In this document: piece by piece, positions 1 through 10,069 of the stretch | How positions within the stretch are numbered: the stretch's first letter is position 1 | Layout: each line of letters starts with the position of its first letter | Origin: Smittium mucronatum | Lineage: Eukaryota; Kickxellomycota; Harpellomycetes; Harpellales; Legeriomycetaceae | Assembly (NCBI GenBank): GCA_001953115.1 | Contig: LSSL01002283.1 | Coordinates: forward strand, 1 to 18,885 | DNA: 18,885 nucleotides | Direction: 5' to 3' | The notes under the pieces: model-generated | Told to the model about the DNA's origin: nothing | Database searches by the model: none | What the model saw: only the letters and a program-made list of their open reading frames with translations | Made by a program: the position numbers and the translations under genes

Positions 1-502
1 TTTTTTAAAAAGACAATAGAATCTGATAAAAAATTATACAAAATACTATGAGTTCTTATTTAAGATTCGCGATCAAAATTTATAAATTTTATATAAAAAA
101 AAACATTAATAATTCTCAACTTTATTATTATATAAAAAAGTATCTTATTATGTAAACAAAGATATTCAATTGTTGAAATGTCCTTTTAATCGACTAAAAT
201 AAAAAAAATTATTATTAATCTACTAAACAATACAATCCTGTTTTGTCACGAAATTCGATTTATTTTTAGCAAAACGCGTTATTTTCACCTTATTTGATTT
301 ATTTCTATTATTTCATCAATTTTTAAATTTTCTCAATTTGTAGGAATAATTCATTTATTTTTAAACATAAAGGATTCCAATTTAAAATCGATGTATATCA
401 CTTTGACAGAATCTTATTGTTACTGACATTTAATTGAAATAAACATATATAAGCTCATCTTTATGCTTCAATTCATCAAAAAAATGTGATTTAAGAATTT
501 AG
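1..502. other. AT-rich left end, no feature seen
   Basis: Homopolymer-rich AT DNA, with stops dense in all six frames. I see no gene, RNA or repeat apart from the boundary of the inverted-repeat arm at 503. Confidence 0.5.
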
Positions 503-670
503 AAAATGTATTTATTTTGGGTTAAACTCGTTTAATTGGAAAGTTTATAATAATTTGGAAATTTTCTTGCTTTCAAATTAATGTGAGTTTTTCGATTTAA
601 AGATTTTTAATAAGTTAAACATAGTATTTAAATTCCCCAAAATATTTATCAATATATCAAAATAATACCA
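503..670 (+). repeat. Left arm of a long imperfect inverted repeat (partner 2299-2459)
   Basis: Read forward, this segment matches the reverse complement of 2299-2459 over about 160 bp. Identity is clearly high over the first 125 bp (starting aaaatgtatttattttggg), with small indels after that. Similarity drops outside 503. Inside the arm, blocks of about 21 bp can be seen, including AAGTTTATAATAATTTGGAAA at 541-561. That block resembles the 21-bp units near 17.1 and 18.1 kb. No transposase is recognised between the arms. Confidence 0.8.
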
Positions 671-2298
671 ATTTTCGTCAAATCTTTTATTATAAATTAA
701 AAAAAATAAAAAAATAACATTTTTTTTTGTTTGAGCTACTTAATAATAAAAGTTTGAATATTTTTTCCAAGAAATTTTATTTAAGATTTATAATAAAATT
801 TATTTCAATATTAACTAGCCTATTACAAGATCATTATTTAAAAAAAACACACAATTTTGCCAATTTTATCTGAAACATATCTTTTTTAGTATAAAAATAA
901 GATTGGGGATATATTCTTTCAAATTTTCTTGTAGCGATTGTAAGATACCTAGGTTTTCTATTATTTAATCTTCTAATGGTGGTTTTATAGATAATTAATG
1001 AAAATAAATGTCAATTATTTTGCAAAATTAAGAAAAGGGGGCCTGATAAGCTTGAAACAATTTCCCTACCAAGATTTCGACTTTTTAATATCATTCATTA
1101 GCAATAATCTAGCAGAATTGAGAAATTTTAGAAGGAAGAAGTCAGTGTTATCACAAAAAAAAAATCCCGTTGTTTTATTTTACTCATCTTAAACAATATA
1201 CTTCATTCTTTATTATTGGTTTGAGCTTTGGAATAAAGGTTGCCTCTACTCAAAGAAATATTGAAAGAATTAAAAAAGCTATGAAAAAAAAGCAAATGGA
1301 AATTTTTTTAATTTTTTTGAAAAAAAGAAAGATGAACACCATTGAATTTCTTTTAGAATTTTTTTTTCTTATGAATCCCTGTCAATTGATACATCAGTAC
1401 ATTAGGCGCTTATGAGATCAAGAACTTTTATGGATCCAAAAGTTTTTGTTTTTTTTGGAAAGCATAAAAAGCCCTGTATAAAAAAAGAATTTTAGAATTT
1501 AAATAATGGATGTGTGACGTTTATGGACCATGTAAATAATGTCTAAATATGTTGTTAATATGTTTCTGGATAGAATAAATATACGATAAATTTTTTAACT
1601 GAATTCTGCAACAGATGGTTCCGGATAAGCCTCTCCTTTTACCTGTGATCATCGATTTAGACTATTTGGGAATGAAAATATATATTCCTGCAATAATCAC
1701 AACAAAAATAAAAATCTTACCCAAGAAAAACATATCAACGATCAAGACTTGCTTCAACAAGAATTATTTATAAAGATTATTACGAGTTTAGAGTAAAAAT
1801 TTTGGGGTCAGCTAGGAATACTTTTAGGAATTCTTTGAAATTACAAGAAATACATGATATCTGCGTATTTTTCTAAAAAAAAATATATTAGAAAAATAAA
1901 ATTAAGAAATATTTCAGTCTGAAAACTTGAAAAAATTCGGTACTTGAATTTTGTCTCGAAAATTTAAATCTTTTTTAAATAAATAAAGATAAGATATAAC
2001 TTCGAAAAAAAATCGCGCCAAAGAATATTTTTTAAGTCTTATTTATTTTAGATAGTAGATATAAATAATTTCTGAATATCATAAATCGAGTATCATGATT
2101 CAACATTTTCTTTTTATTTTCTTTTTTTTAGATTGGAGATTCAAGGAGTTATATATACATAATACCATGTTTTAAAACTTATTCCATTTTATTTTTAAAA
2201 TTTATTTATTATACGTGCTAAATTTTAATTTATTAACTTGGATCTATAATTTGAAAAATCTGGTGCAATGAGGTTCAAATTTTGGGTGTAAATATGAG
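671..2298. other. AT-rich interior of the inverted repeat, no supported gene
   Basis: Only short open frames occur here. Two adjacent plus-strand frames at about 998-1192 and 1170-1415 are in different phases and resemble no family I know. One holds a basic stretch (RNIERIKKAMKKK). The DNA at about 1030-1150 looks slightly less AT-rich than its surroundings. They may be relics of coding sequence or chance frames. Confidence 0.4.
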
Positions 2299-2459
2299 GG
2301 TATTATATTGACATGCATTTTTGGGAAATTGAAAAATTATGTTTAGCTTATAAAAAATCTTTAAATCCAAAAACCCACATCCATTTGAAAGCAAAGAAAA
2401 TTTTCAAATGATTCCGAACTTTCCAATTAAATGAGTTTAGCCCAAAATAAATACATTTT
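2299..2459 (-). repeat. Right arm of the long inverted repeat (partner 503-670)
   Basis: The reverse complement starts aaaatgtatttattttgggc and continues through ttaattggaaagtt and gatttaaagatttttt in the same order as the left arm. The two arms enclose about 1.6 kb. The arrangement could be a decayed foldback or TIR element. It could equally be two opposed copies of a dispersed repeat. Confidence 0.8.
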
Positions 2460-3438
2460 TTCAATTTTGAAGTTGAGTATACATATATCCGATTATTTTA
2501 TCGAATTTTTAAAACATTTGAAAAGCATGATTATATTTTGTTTAGTTTAGAAACATAGATAAAAAAAGCCTTATTTTATTAAAAATCCGAATTTCTTTTG
2601 TAGCCTAATGAATACTATTTTATTAAGATCATCCCTGAAAGTGGTATATTGGGGCTTAGTTGCATATTAATTCGTCGTTTTAAAGAATGTTAAAAGTGAA
2701 AAATTGCCTTTGGTTTAAAAAAATAAAATGAAAATAAATGAAAATTTATTACAGACGTGGAAGGTTAGTATACATTAGTTCATTTTTCGATTTGAGTTAT
2801 ATCAAAAATTTAAAATTATCAGTGATATTATATTTTATTGATACCACTTTCAACTAACTTTTTAAAAATTCGAAATCTATGGATAAGTGTATATCCATAA
2901 AGTCTGATAATGTGAATTTTTTCAATTTAAATACCATTTTTTTATATAAGCCAGAATTTATAATCCTAGGATGTTTCGGTGCATATATCATCTCATTTAA
3001 AACTAAACTAAACAAAGAATCTAATAAAATATTATATTATATCAATTATCCCTGGCTGATATGAATTAGGGTAATCAATTTTTTTGAATGTAGATTAATT
3101 ATGCCGAGTTTAATTTATAGCCCATAATATACTCTAAAATATCCTCACCCAATATAATTTTAGATTAAAGGTAATTTATTCCAGCTGGATATTTATGTTT
3201 TATCTTTGCGTTATTTGGAATTTGAAAAGTTTATTTTAAAAAAAAATTATTAAAACAGTTTTTCTCAAAACTGTGTTTTTATTTAGAAAACTTTTAAGGG
3301 AATATCATAGATGAAATTTCGGATCATTCTTTTATAAGGAATTCTATTCCAAATATTTCATAAGATGACTAAAACTATAACAAATGCATTTAGGGGATAA
3401 TTAATAAAAATTTCACTAAGCTCTCCTCTATCACTCAA
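2460..3438. other. AT-rich intergenic stretch with weak splice-like and coding-like patches
   Basis: A good acceptor-like run (atttcttttgtag) ends at 2603 and is followed by 29 open codons to a TAA. A 61-codon plus-strand frame at 2879-3064 is hydrophobic in its centre. Neither matches a family I recognise and no gene model joins them. Confidence 0.3.
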
Positions 3439-3572
3439 GTGAATCCGAACCCACTGGGCATTGGTTCAAGGATGAAATTTGGATCTTTTATAAAAAGACA
3501 TTGATCCAGGTCTACGGAACTTTATTGGGTTGTAAGGGAAATCCAATAACTGCTCGAGGTAAACCATTCTAA
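3439..3572 (+). other. Coding-like island upstream of DCAF7, possible unassigned terminal exon or gene relic
   Basis: This patch is less AT-rich than its surroundings and encodes about 44 open codons. Peptide segments include PTGHWFKDEIWIFYKK and LLGCKGNPITARGKPF, ending in TAA at 3570. A pyrimidine-rich run ending in CAAG precedes it at 3419-3438. A donor-like GTAAAC at 3559 is followed by a TCTAAC branch-like motif and TTTTCTGTAG near 3612, so an alternative intron of about 54 nt is possible. I recognise no protein family and find no secure upstream exon. Confidence 0.3.
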
Positions 3573-3871
3573 CTGGATAAAATAATGGCTACTTTTAAAA
3601 CTTTTCTGTAGGAAATTATTCGTTTGATTGAAAGTTAAATAAGCCCGTTTTAATAATGATAATATCCTATTCATTAAACATATGTAGTATTTTGCGTCAA
3701 TTTTTAAAATTCGAACTTGTTCAGCACCTTTTATTTTATTTTTTTCGTTCCATCGATTTTGGCCGACATAAATATTTTTTTTATTATTATGAGAAAAAAC
3801 TAAATCTTGAATTTTCCAGGGAAACATTTCAAACATTGTAATTCAAATATTTATTGGGCTCGACTCAATCT

Positions 3872-3883
3872 TATATATATATA
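3872..3883 (+). promoter_or_regulatory. TATATATATATA tract just before the DCAF7 start codon
   Basis: This 12-bp alternating TA run ends 9 bp before the DCAF7 ATG. It is too close to the ATG for a usual TATA box unless the 5' UTR is almost absent. More likely it is UTR or promoter low complexity. Confidence 0.2.
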
Positions 3884-3892
3884 CCACACAAA

Positions 3893-5636
3893 ATGGGATC
3901 CTCCGAAAAGTGTAAAACATCTAAATCCATTAGCCCAAATAAAGAAATATGCAATTTCTTCTCGCCTTGGCAGATTGGCTCTTTATCCTGGGCAGAAGGG
4001 GAACGTCGAAATCCTTTTACTCTGTCAATTAGTAGTTTGAAAGAGGATATCGAAAACTATGTAAAAATTATATACAACTTGTAAACTACCTACAAAAAAT
4101 AACTAAAACAACTTTTAATATCCTGATAAGTAAATATGTGTATATATAATAGATCAGTGTAGTCCAATTGTCTCCAAATCATTCGTCGACAAAAGATAAT
4201 TCTATTTCTGATTTTTCATCAGTTGCTGAATATCCGATTAAGTATCCAGCAACTAAAATTTTATGGAAACCTCAAAAAGTAATTTAATTTCGTAAATCTA
4301 TTTTTCCGATTACATACTCAAATACAGGAGGGTTTTATTTCTAAATATTTCTTCCTTTTTTCAAATAAATATTAAAATTTAAATGATTTCGTCTCTTTCT
4401 TTACTTTTGCAGGAAAAAATTAATTCTGGGAAGGATTTAATTGCTAGCACAGGGGATTTTTTACATATTTGGGAATTTTCACAAGGCGATACACTAAATG
4501 ACGATTATTGCTATCACGGCAGCTTGACACCTCTCTTTTCATTAAACACTGTAGGTACCGAATGCATTAAAAATGATTTTTTAGCTTTACATAAATGGCT
4601 TAGAGATATTCAACATAGTGTAAACACGAAAAGCTAAATTCTTTGATTTAATAGAGACCAGGATTCATGTCTCCACTTACATCTATGGATTGGAACAGAA
4701 TTGATTCTAGATACATTGTCACTAGTAGCGTAGATACCACTTGTACAGTTTGGGATATTGAGACTCAACAAACCAAAACCCAACTAATTGCTCATGATAG
4801 AGAAGTATTTGACGTGAAATTTGTGCCTCATAGCATTGATACGTTTTACACTTGTGGTGCAGATGGTTCTATCCGGATGTTCGACTTAAGATCCTTGGAG
4901 CATAGTACTATTTTGTTTGAGGAACCTCCCAAGTTTTCACCCGCTATAAAACCTATCCATAACGGTGCAGAGTATAGCAGCGAAATGGGTTTGTGTGTTT
5001 TTATTATTCAGATATTTCTATTCATTATAAATAATTTCTTGCCATCATTTTTTCCTATTAGCTTCGTATGTCCCCCCTCTACTCAGAATATCTACCAGCT
5101 ATTTGAATCCGAACTACATTGCGTCTTTTGCACTTGATAGTCACTCTGTTTCCATAATCGATATCAGATTCCCAGGGGTAGTAGTTGTAAAACTGATAGG
5201 TCATGAATCGCAGATAAGCGCTTGTGAATGGAGTCCCACTAAAAGATTTCAGCTTGTTACTTCCTCCTCGGATGGTAAAGTTTTGTTCTGGGATATCAAT
5301 TCAAAAATCAACCAAATAATCAAATCTATTCAGCCAGATACACAGGGAAGCTTTAATGAATCATTCAATCTACAATCAAATAACAAAACTCACCAAAGCG
5401 GCGGAGTTTCGAATTATGGAGAAAAATTAATAAATGGTATGCTCTCTCCTTCAGTTGAAGAAAATCTAGACCTTAGTGACAAAATTACTAGTTACTCTGA
5501 TGAAATCCCTGCTCATGTATCGCCCCAACTTAACTATGTTGCCAATTGTCCTGTAAATTTGCTCAACTGGAACTCTGTAAAAAATGATTGGGTTGCTATA
5601 GCCTTTGGAAACACAGTTCAAGCACTTCGAGTTTGA
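3893..5636 (+). CDS. DCAF7: WD40-repeat scaffold protein of the DCAF7/WDR68 (TTG1/AN11) family, five exons
   Basis: Exons read as 3893-4060, 4153-4278, 4413-4550, 4655-4988 and 5062-5636, giving 446 aa. Introns begin GTAAAA, GTAATT, GTAGGT and GTTTGT and end in AG. I chose the boundaries because they give an almost gap-free match to the remembered family protein. Blocks seen: SPWQIGSLSW (24-33), ENYISVVQL (54-62), YPATKILWKP (87-96), LIASTGDFLHIW (107-118), TSSVDTTCTVWD (167-178), KTQLIAHDREV (185-195), GADGSIRMFDLRSLEHST (212-229), PLLR and NPNYIA (261-276), a WD unit near 300-333, and a C-terminus ending QALRV. Family knowledge: DCAF7 is a beta-propeller scaffold that binds DYRK/HIPK kinases and DDB1-CUL4 ligases. 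The protein is about 100 residues longer than the animal form. The extra length lies mainly near 236-258 and 335-411, with polar low-complexity sequence in the second. The ATG at 3893 is the only in-frame ATG in exon 1, in context acaaaATGg. Alternative sites exist for intron 1 (donor 4081, acceptor 4157) and intron 3 (donor 4555, acceptor 4660) but align less well. Confidence 0.93.
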
Positions 5637-5994
5637 TACTAATCTGATTTATATATAAATTCATTGCCACCCATCTAACTCCCTTCATTGCATAAAATTT
5701 AAGAAATTCTGTTTTTTTTGAAGATATCCAATCCCGCTTCTTTAAATGGCTTCTTTTTCTAGCTTGATTAGGAAATATTAATTTATTTAGCTGCCCATAA
5801 TTTATTAAATTCAAATTTTAGAACATAGCTTTTATTAATTCCTGATGTTTCTCAGGGTTCCGCGCTTATCAAATGCAACGATCTTAAATTGTATAAAAAA
5901 ACTATTTTCTATACAATAAACCAACCTACATTTTAAGAGCTACCCATATTCTGTTTCATTTATTTTCTCAGCTTAAATTTTTAACATCTCTTAG

Positions 5995-6020
5995 TATAAT
6001 TAATATAATTAATATAATTA
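5995..6020. repeat. TATAATTAA tandem repeat, about 2.9 copies
   Basis: There are two full copies and one 8-bp partial copy of TATAATTAA in direct tandem. It is a simple AT microsatellite in the convergent spacer. Confidence 0.85.
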
Positions 6021-6415
6021 CGTTTGTTTATTATCTCTCCTCTCTACGGTTAAAGGATTTTTTTCTCAGAAATAAAGTTTATACGCCAATTTGAACCATT
6101 GGCCAAATTTCATATTAATTTTCCTTTACTAAATACTCAGAAACTAAATTTTAAAAAAAATACAAGATTAATCATCTTAAAAATTCAGAAAATCTGAATA
6201 AATCGTTGAAAGGTGTATTTTAACAACTCTATATGGGGGATTCTCTTTGGGTGCGGATACTTCCCTATTAAATATTTACCAAATTCCTAATTTGGAAATA
6301 CATCGCTAAGAAAATTTTAAAATTATTGGATAGCTCAAAACTGGAATTACAAAAATAAATATTTTGTTGGCTAATTTTTTAAAATTTATTTGAGAAAGCA
6401 TATTTCTTCCATTTA

Positions 6416-6454
6416 TATTGGTTTGGCGATTATTAAATTTTATTTTAACCAATA
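6416..6454. repeat. Short inverted repeat TATTGGTT / AACCAATA
   Basis: Perfect 8-bp arms at 6416-6423 and 6447-6454 are separated by 23 bp. Each arm carries a CCAAT/ATTGG pentamer. It may be chance in AT-rich DNA. Confidence 0.5.
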
Positions 6455-6488
6455 GCCTACCTAGTAAAAAAAAAGTATGATCTTGAAA

Positions 6489-6545
6489 GGAATCTCCAAC
6501 ATTTAGATTGGATAAAATTGGATTTGGATCAGTTTTGGAGATTCC
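6489..6545. repeat. Perfect 11-bp inverted repeat with a 35-nt loop in the convergent spacer
   Basis: GGAATCTCCAA at 6489-6499 is the exact reverse complement of TTGGAGATTCC at 6535-6545. The loop repeats TTGGAT three times. The arms are GC-richer than the surroundings, so the pairing stands out. It lies about 470 bp beyond the MPP10 stop. Confidence 0.7.
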
Positions 6546-7012
6546 AAAAAAGTCGAATCGTTGATTATAAACTTACCAAAAAAACTTATTTCCACAAATT
6601 TTAGTGTCACTATTGAGATGATCAGTTGTATTTATAATAAAAAACCTAGTACTAATAGATAAAAAAGGGATTAAATTGAAGCATCGGAGTTAATTTTATC
6701 ATATTTTCCACAGCCACATAGGGATTTTCTGATGAATAATGGAAGTAAAGACATTATTTAAAGCAGTCTAAATCCAATAACATATCCTAAGGTTATCTTG
6801 CATTTACCAGGAAATAATTTCATTGCTTTCTTTGAGCCAAAATTTAATTTTTTTATGACTCAAGAATTGTTATTTATAAAAAATCAAGGCTGGTTTTAGA
6901 ATGTAAATATATAAATATGTGCTTGTAGACGAAAATTAAAACTATATTCTATCGGGTCGAGAAAACATTGCAATTCTCAATATTAGTAGTAGGGTGAAAG
7001 CAATCTAAATCT

Positions 7013-9384
7013 TTATTCGGGTTTTTTAACCTTTTGTACATTATTCTTCTTGAATGCTTTTTTCTTATTAGCTCTCCATCTTCTGCGGTCAGCATCTGTA
7101 GCCTCACTAGCACCCTTAATGTCACCTGTTCCTAAACCAATAGAGATTATATCATCACCCTTATATCCAGCATCATTTTCGACATCGCCAGTTTGGCTAT
7201 CGACTAAAGATTTATCCTTTTTGGATTTGCCCCTCTTTCCACTAATATTTGTATACACTTCTTCTGGCGCAAGCTGACTGACACTACTAACTTGTATTGG
7301 CAATGCCTCCTCCATCTGAATAGCTGGTACGTCAGCTTTAATTTCAGCATTTGATGTGGAAACCTTTGGAGTATAGTAGAAGTTGGTCAATGAATCAAGT
7401 TTATAATTGAGATCTTTCATGAGTCCATTAATCTCTCGGTGAAGAGCGAGCTCAGTATCCGTATATACTGATTTATCTTTTGTTAGATGAGGACCACTTC
7501 CATTCTCTTCACGCTGAGCAAGATACTCCTGCTCGTATACTTCTGCCAAAGATTTCTGGGGTGCATTTTCGTCTAACTCAACGCGGCTAGATTTAAAATA
7601 GTCTTCTTCAATTACAGGTTTTTTTCTTTCAACATCATTGTATTCGGATGCCAATATCCTTCGTTTAATAAGTTCCTCGAGGGACTCAGTCACTTTTTGG
7701 GTAATAATAGGCACAGGCTAAAAAATGCGGTAAAAAATAATATAGATTTTTTGATGATTTTAGGAAAAATAATATATTTAAGAATTGCAAATAAAAGAAA
7801 AACATGAACAACCAATGTCTTTCTTATTAGAAAGTTATTAAGATAAACGCAAGTAAAACTGATGGAACTATTTCGAAAAAAGTGGGAATTTTAAAGATGA
7901 TATAAGAAAGTAATATACCTTTTGCACGTAGTCGTAATCTAAATGTTCTCCCAATAAACTATCGATTGGTCTTAATCGACTGGTAACTTCACCAGACATT
8001 ACCCAATCTTTCTTTTCAACAGCATCTTTTTCAAGTTTGGAAATTTGAGATTTTAGTTTATCTTGATAAATCTCAAAGTTGGATTTGTTAGCAGACTTTT
8101 CAGAAGATTCATCCTCATCTTCGTCTTCAACTCCCGGACTTAAAAATCCATCCTCAGAGACATCATCCACATGATCGTCGTCACTTTTAACTTCATAATC
8201 AATTGTTTCCTCGGGAATATTTGATTTTTTATTATTTTTGATTGATTTAGGGTCAAATTTAACCCTTTTAGCATGTGATTCGCGGGACTCCTTTGCGATT
8301 GATCTTTTTGAAGTGGTAACAGGCATGAAAAAGTCATTATACATAAGACTAGATACATCAGCTTCACCATCCTCATCATCGTCTAAATCATCAATATCTA
8401 TTTTCAAAAAAAGATTTAATTTAGATTAATAAACACATGAGATAAAAATATTTAATTTAAATGTGATTTACCTTCGAAATAATTAACATCCTCATCCTCA
8501 CTGCTGCTTTCATCGCTACCTAGCTGTTTTTCATCACCTTCAAAAGGATCTCCATGACCTGATAAAATCTGCCTATCACGCATTTCAGTTTTTTCATCAT
8601 TCTCAACAAATTTATGCATCTGATCCAAACTAAAAAAGTCATCATCGACAATAGACTTTTTAGATTCGGATTTTTTCTTTTTATCAAACTCTCCATGCTC
8701 CTCAAAATCATCCATATCATCCAAATCTTCATCCATTTGAACATCAGTATCTGAATTAGTGCCGATATCTTCTTCTTCAGCCTCAATTTCATCATCATTA
8801 GAAAAATCTTGATCTGAAAAATCATTATTTTCAGAATTTTCAGAATCAGATTTCATACTTTGAGTTTCTTGAACTTCTTCAGATTCAGCGTCGGAGTCTA
8901 GCCCAATATCATTATTAGAAGGGGGTAATTTGTCAAGGCCATCGATAGATTGATCTTCAGATTCAGAAGTATATTCACTTTCAGATTCTGAAAATTGGCT
9001 TGAATCATCTTGCGAAAATGAATTATACGATGGAGGGATATCATCCAATATTCGCTTGGAATGTGAAAATACGGCATTATTTCTGGTTTGTATCATCTCC
9101 CATATTTGCAAGGGGTCAGTAAAACCGTCTTTCTCACCGAGTAATTTATTTAATGTGCCATAGCAAACATCCCTGTTACCTAAATAACGATTTTGAATTA
9201 TAGTGATAAATAGAAATAGGAATAAAAATAGGAATGAGAAAGCTTTGCAAAAAAATATACAATCATTTTACTTACCTAAATCGAAAGCGGACTTTGAAAC
9301 TTTAAAGCACTTTTTTTTTGTTTCCTGATTTGGGGCGAAATAATTTTCGGGTTTATCAGGAAAATCTAGTATAAATTTATCCAT
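7013..9384 (-). CDS. MPP10: MPP10, U3 small nucleolar ribonucleoprotein / SSU processome subunit, four exons
   Basis: Read on the minus strand, exons are 9384-9276, 9179-8472, 8397-7919 and 7717-7013, giving 666 aa. Introns are 96, 74 and 201 nt with donors GTAAGT, GTAAAT and GTATAT and acceptors TTTAG, AATAG and TTTAG. The start ATG opens MDKFILDFPDKPENYF. Conserved blocks: DPLQIWEMIQTRN (58-70), a long acidic Ser/Asp/Glu region (about 80-285), SSLMYNDFF (288-296), GEVTSRLRPIDSLL (408-421), an LEELIKRRI helix (about 445-453), SLAEVYEQEYL (488-498), LNYKLDSLTNFYYTPK (535-550), VPAIQMEEALPIQVS (562-576) and LAPEEVY (581-587), then a Lys/Arg-rich tail. Family knowledge: MPP10 binds IMP3 and IMP4 in the nucleolus and is needed for U3-dependent cleavages that release 18S rRNA. 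Length is similar to animal and yeast MPP10, but the tail after LAPEEVY is shorter than the long basic tail in animals. It converges on the DCAF7 gene with 1.4 kb between stops. Confidence 0.95.
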
Positions 9385-9430
9385 AGTTTTAAGACCGACT
9401 AAAACTTTAAACGTAAATCAGTTTCTTTAG

Positions 9431-9444
9431 CGTAAAAGTTTACG
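9431..9444. promoter_or_regulatory. CGTAAA-AG-TTTACG palindrome in the MPP10 5' region
   Basis: This is a perfect 6-bp-arm palindrome with a 2-bp spacer, 47-60 bp upstream of the MPP10 start. A third CGTAAA sits at about 9411, between it and the gene. The symmetry fits a dimeric transcription-factor site, or a small hairpin if the stretch is in the 5' UTR. No specific factor is recognised. Confidence 0.3.
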
Positions 9445-9467
9445 ATTTTTAAAAAACAATAATAATT

Positions 9468-9475
9468 GCGATGAA
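9468..9475 (-). promoter_or_regulatory. PAC-like element upstream of MPP10
   Basis: The plus strand reads GCGATGAA, a 7/8 match to the fungal PAC core GCGATGAG, 84 bp upstream of the MPP10 ATG. PAC sites are typical of ribosome-biogenesis promoters in yeasts, and MPP10 belongs to that regulon there. It is a short match, so chance is possible. The link to regulation is inference. Confidence 0.35.
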
Positions 9476-10069
9476 AATGGAGCTTATAGTTTTAATAAGT
9501 CAATATGATTCTAGGGATAAACTATTAAACTCAGTATTATTTATTAAACCAAAATTTAGCTCGTAATATTTTCAGAAGCTATTTTCTAGCTAAGTGATCT
9601 TACACTATCCCTATGTAAAAAAATTTTATTTTGCTTTCTAATATTGGCTGGATCAAGAATTTAAAAAAAAAAGCGCGCTAGAAACCTTTTAAAAATTAAA
9701 ATTTTTGTCTAATAATTGGTTGGAATGATTAAAATTGAAATTATTAAAATGTTTTTTTTTTTCTTATTCACATCAGAAACAAAATGCGCATCTCGCTCTA
9801 TACTGATACAGCTTGAAGAGTTTTTTTTTGAAGAAATCAACCTGTTAAAGCTATTATAAAACATCTAAAATCTAAAATATCATATTACTGGTTGTGTATA
9901 TGTTTAATCTAGCATATCATTCGCCAAATATTCAATTAGAAATTGAGTATGAACATTATTTTGTGCAATGACTACTCGCATACTGCCATTTCATATATTT
10001 TTTTCCTATTATAACTTTAGATAATTAAGATTATGTTGACAAATAAATTATTTTGTGTTTTTGTAGGAA

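Larger units (their letters stand above)
5637..7012. other. Spacer between the convergent DCAF7 and MPP10 3' ends
   Basis: This stretch should hold both 3' UTRs. No conserved open frame is seen. An AATAAA lies at 5925-5930, 289 bp after the DCAF7 stop. No canonical signal is obvious close to the MPP10 stop. It contains a 9-bp tandem repeat (5995-6020), a CCAAT-bearing inverted repeat (6416-6454) and a perfect stem-loop (6489-6545). Confidence 0.6.
9385..10060. other. MPP10 upstream region and AT-rich spacer
   Basis: The first 100 bp carry the palindrome and the PAC-like site described separately. Beyond that I see homopolymer runs of A and T and no open frame of note on either strand. Confidence 0.5.

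Noticed and set aside
2879..3064. Plus-strand 61-codon ATG frame with a hydrophobic centre
   Set aside because: It could be a small membrane protein, but composition follows the AT-rich background and no family or flanking exon supports it.
3522..3836. Minus-strand 104-codon frame antisense to the island upstream of DCAF7
   Set aside because: It is probably a shadow of the less AT-rich plus-strand patch. It shows no recognisable domain.
3854..3892. Extension of the DCAF7 frame upstream of ATG 3893
   Set aside because: The frame is open to 3854 but contains no ATG there. Family alignment starts after 3893.
4551..4637. Reading through 4551 as DCAF7 coding sequence
   Set aside because: The frame stays open to a TAA at 4637 but the peptide has no counterpart in the family. 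Removing 4551-4654 as an intron restores a gap-free match.
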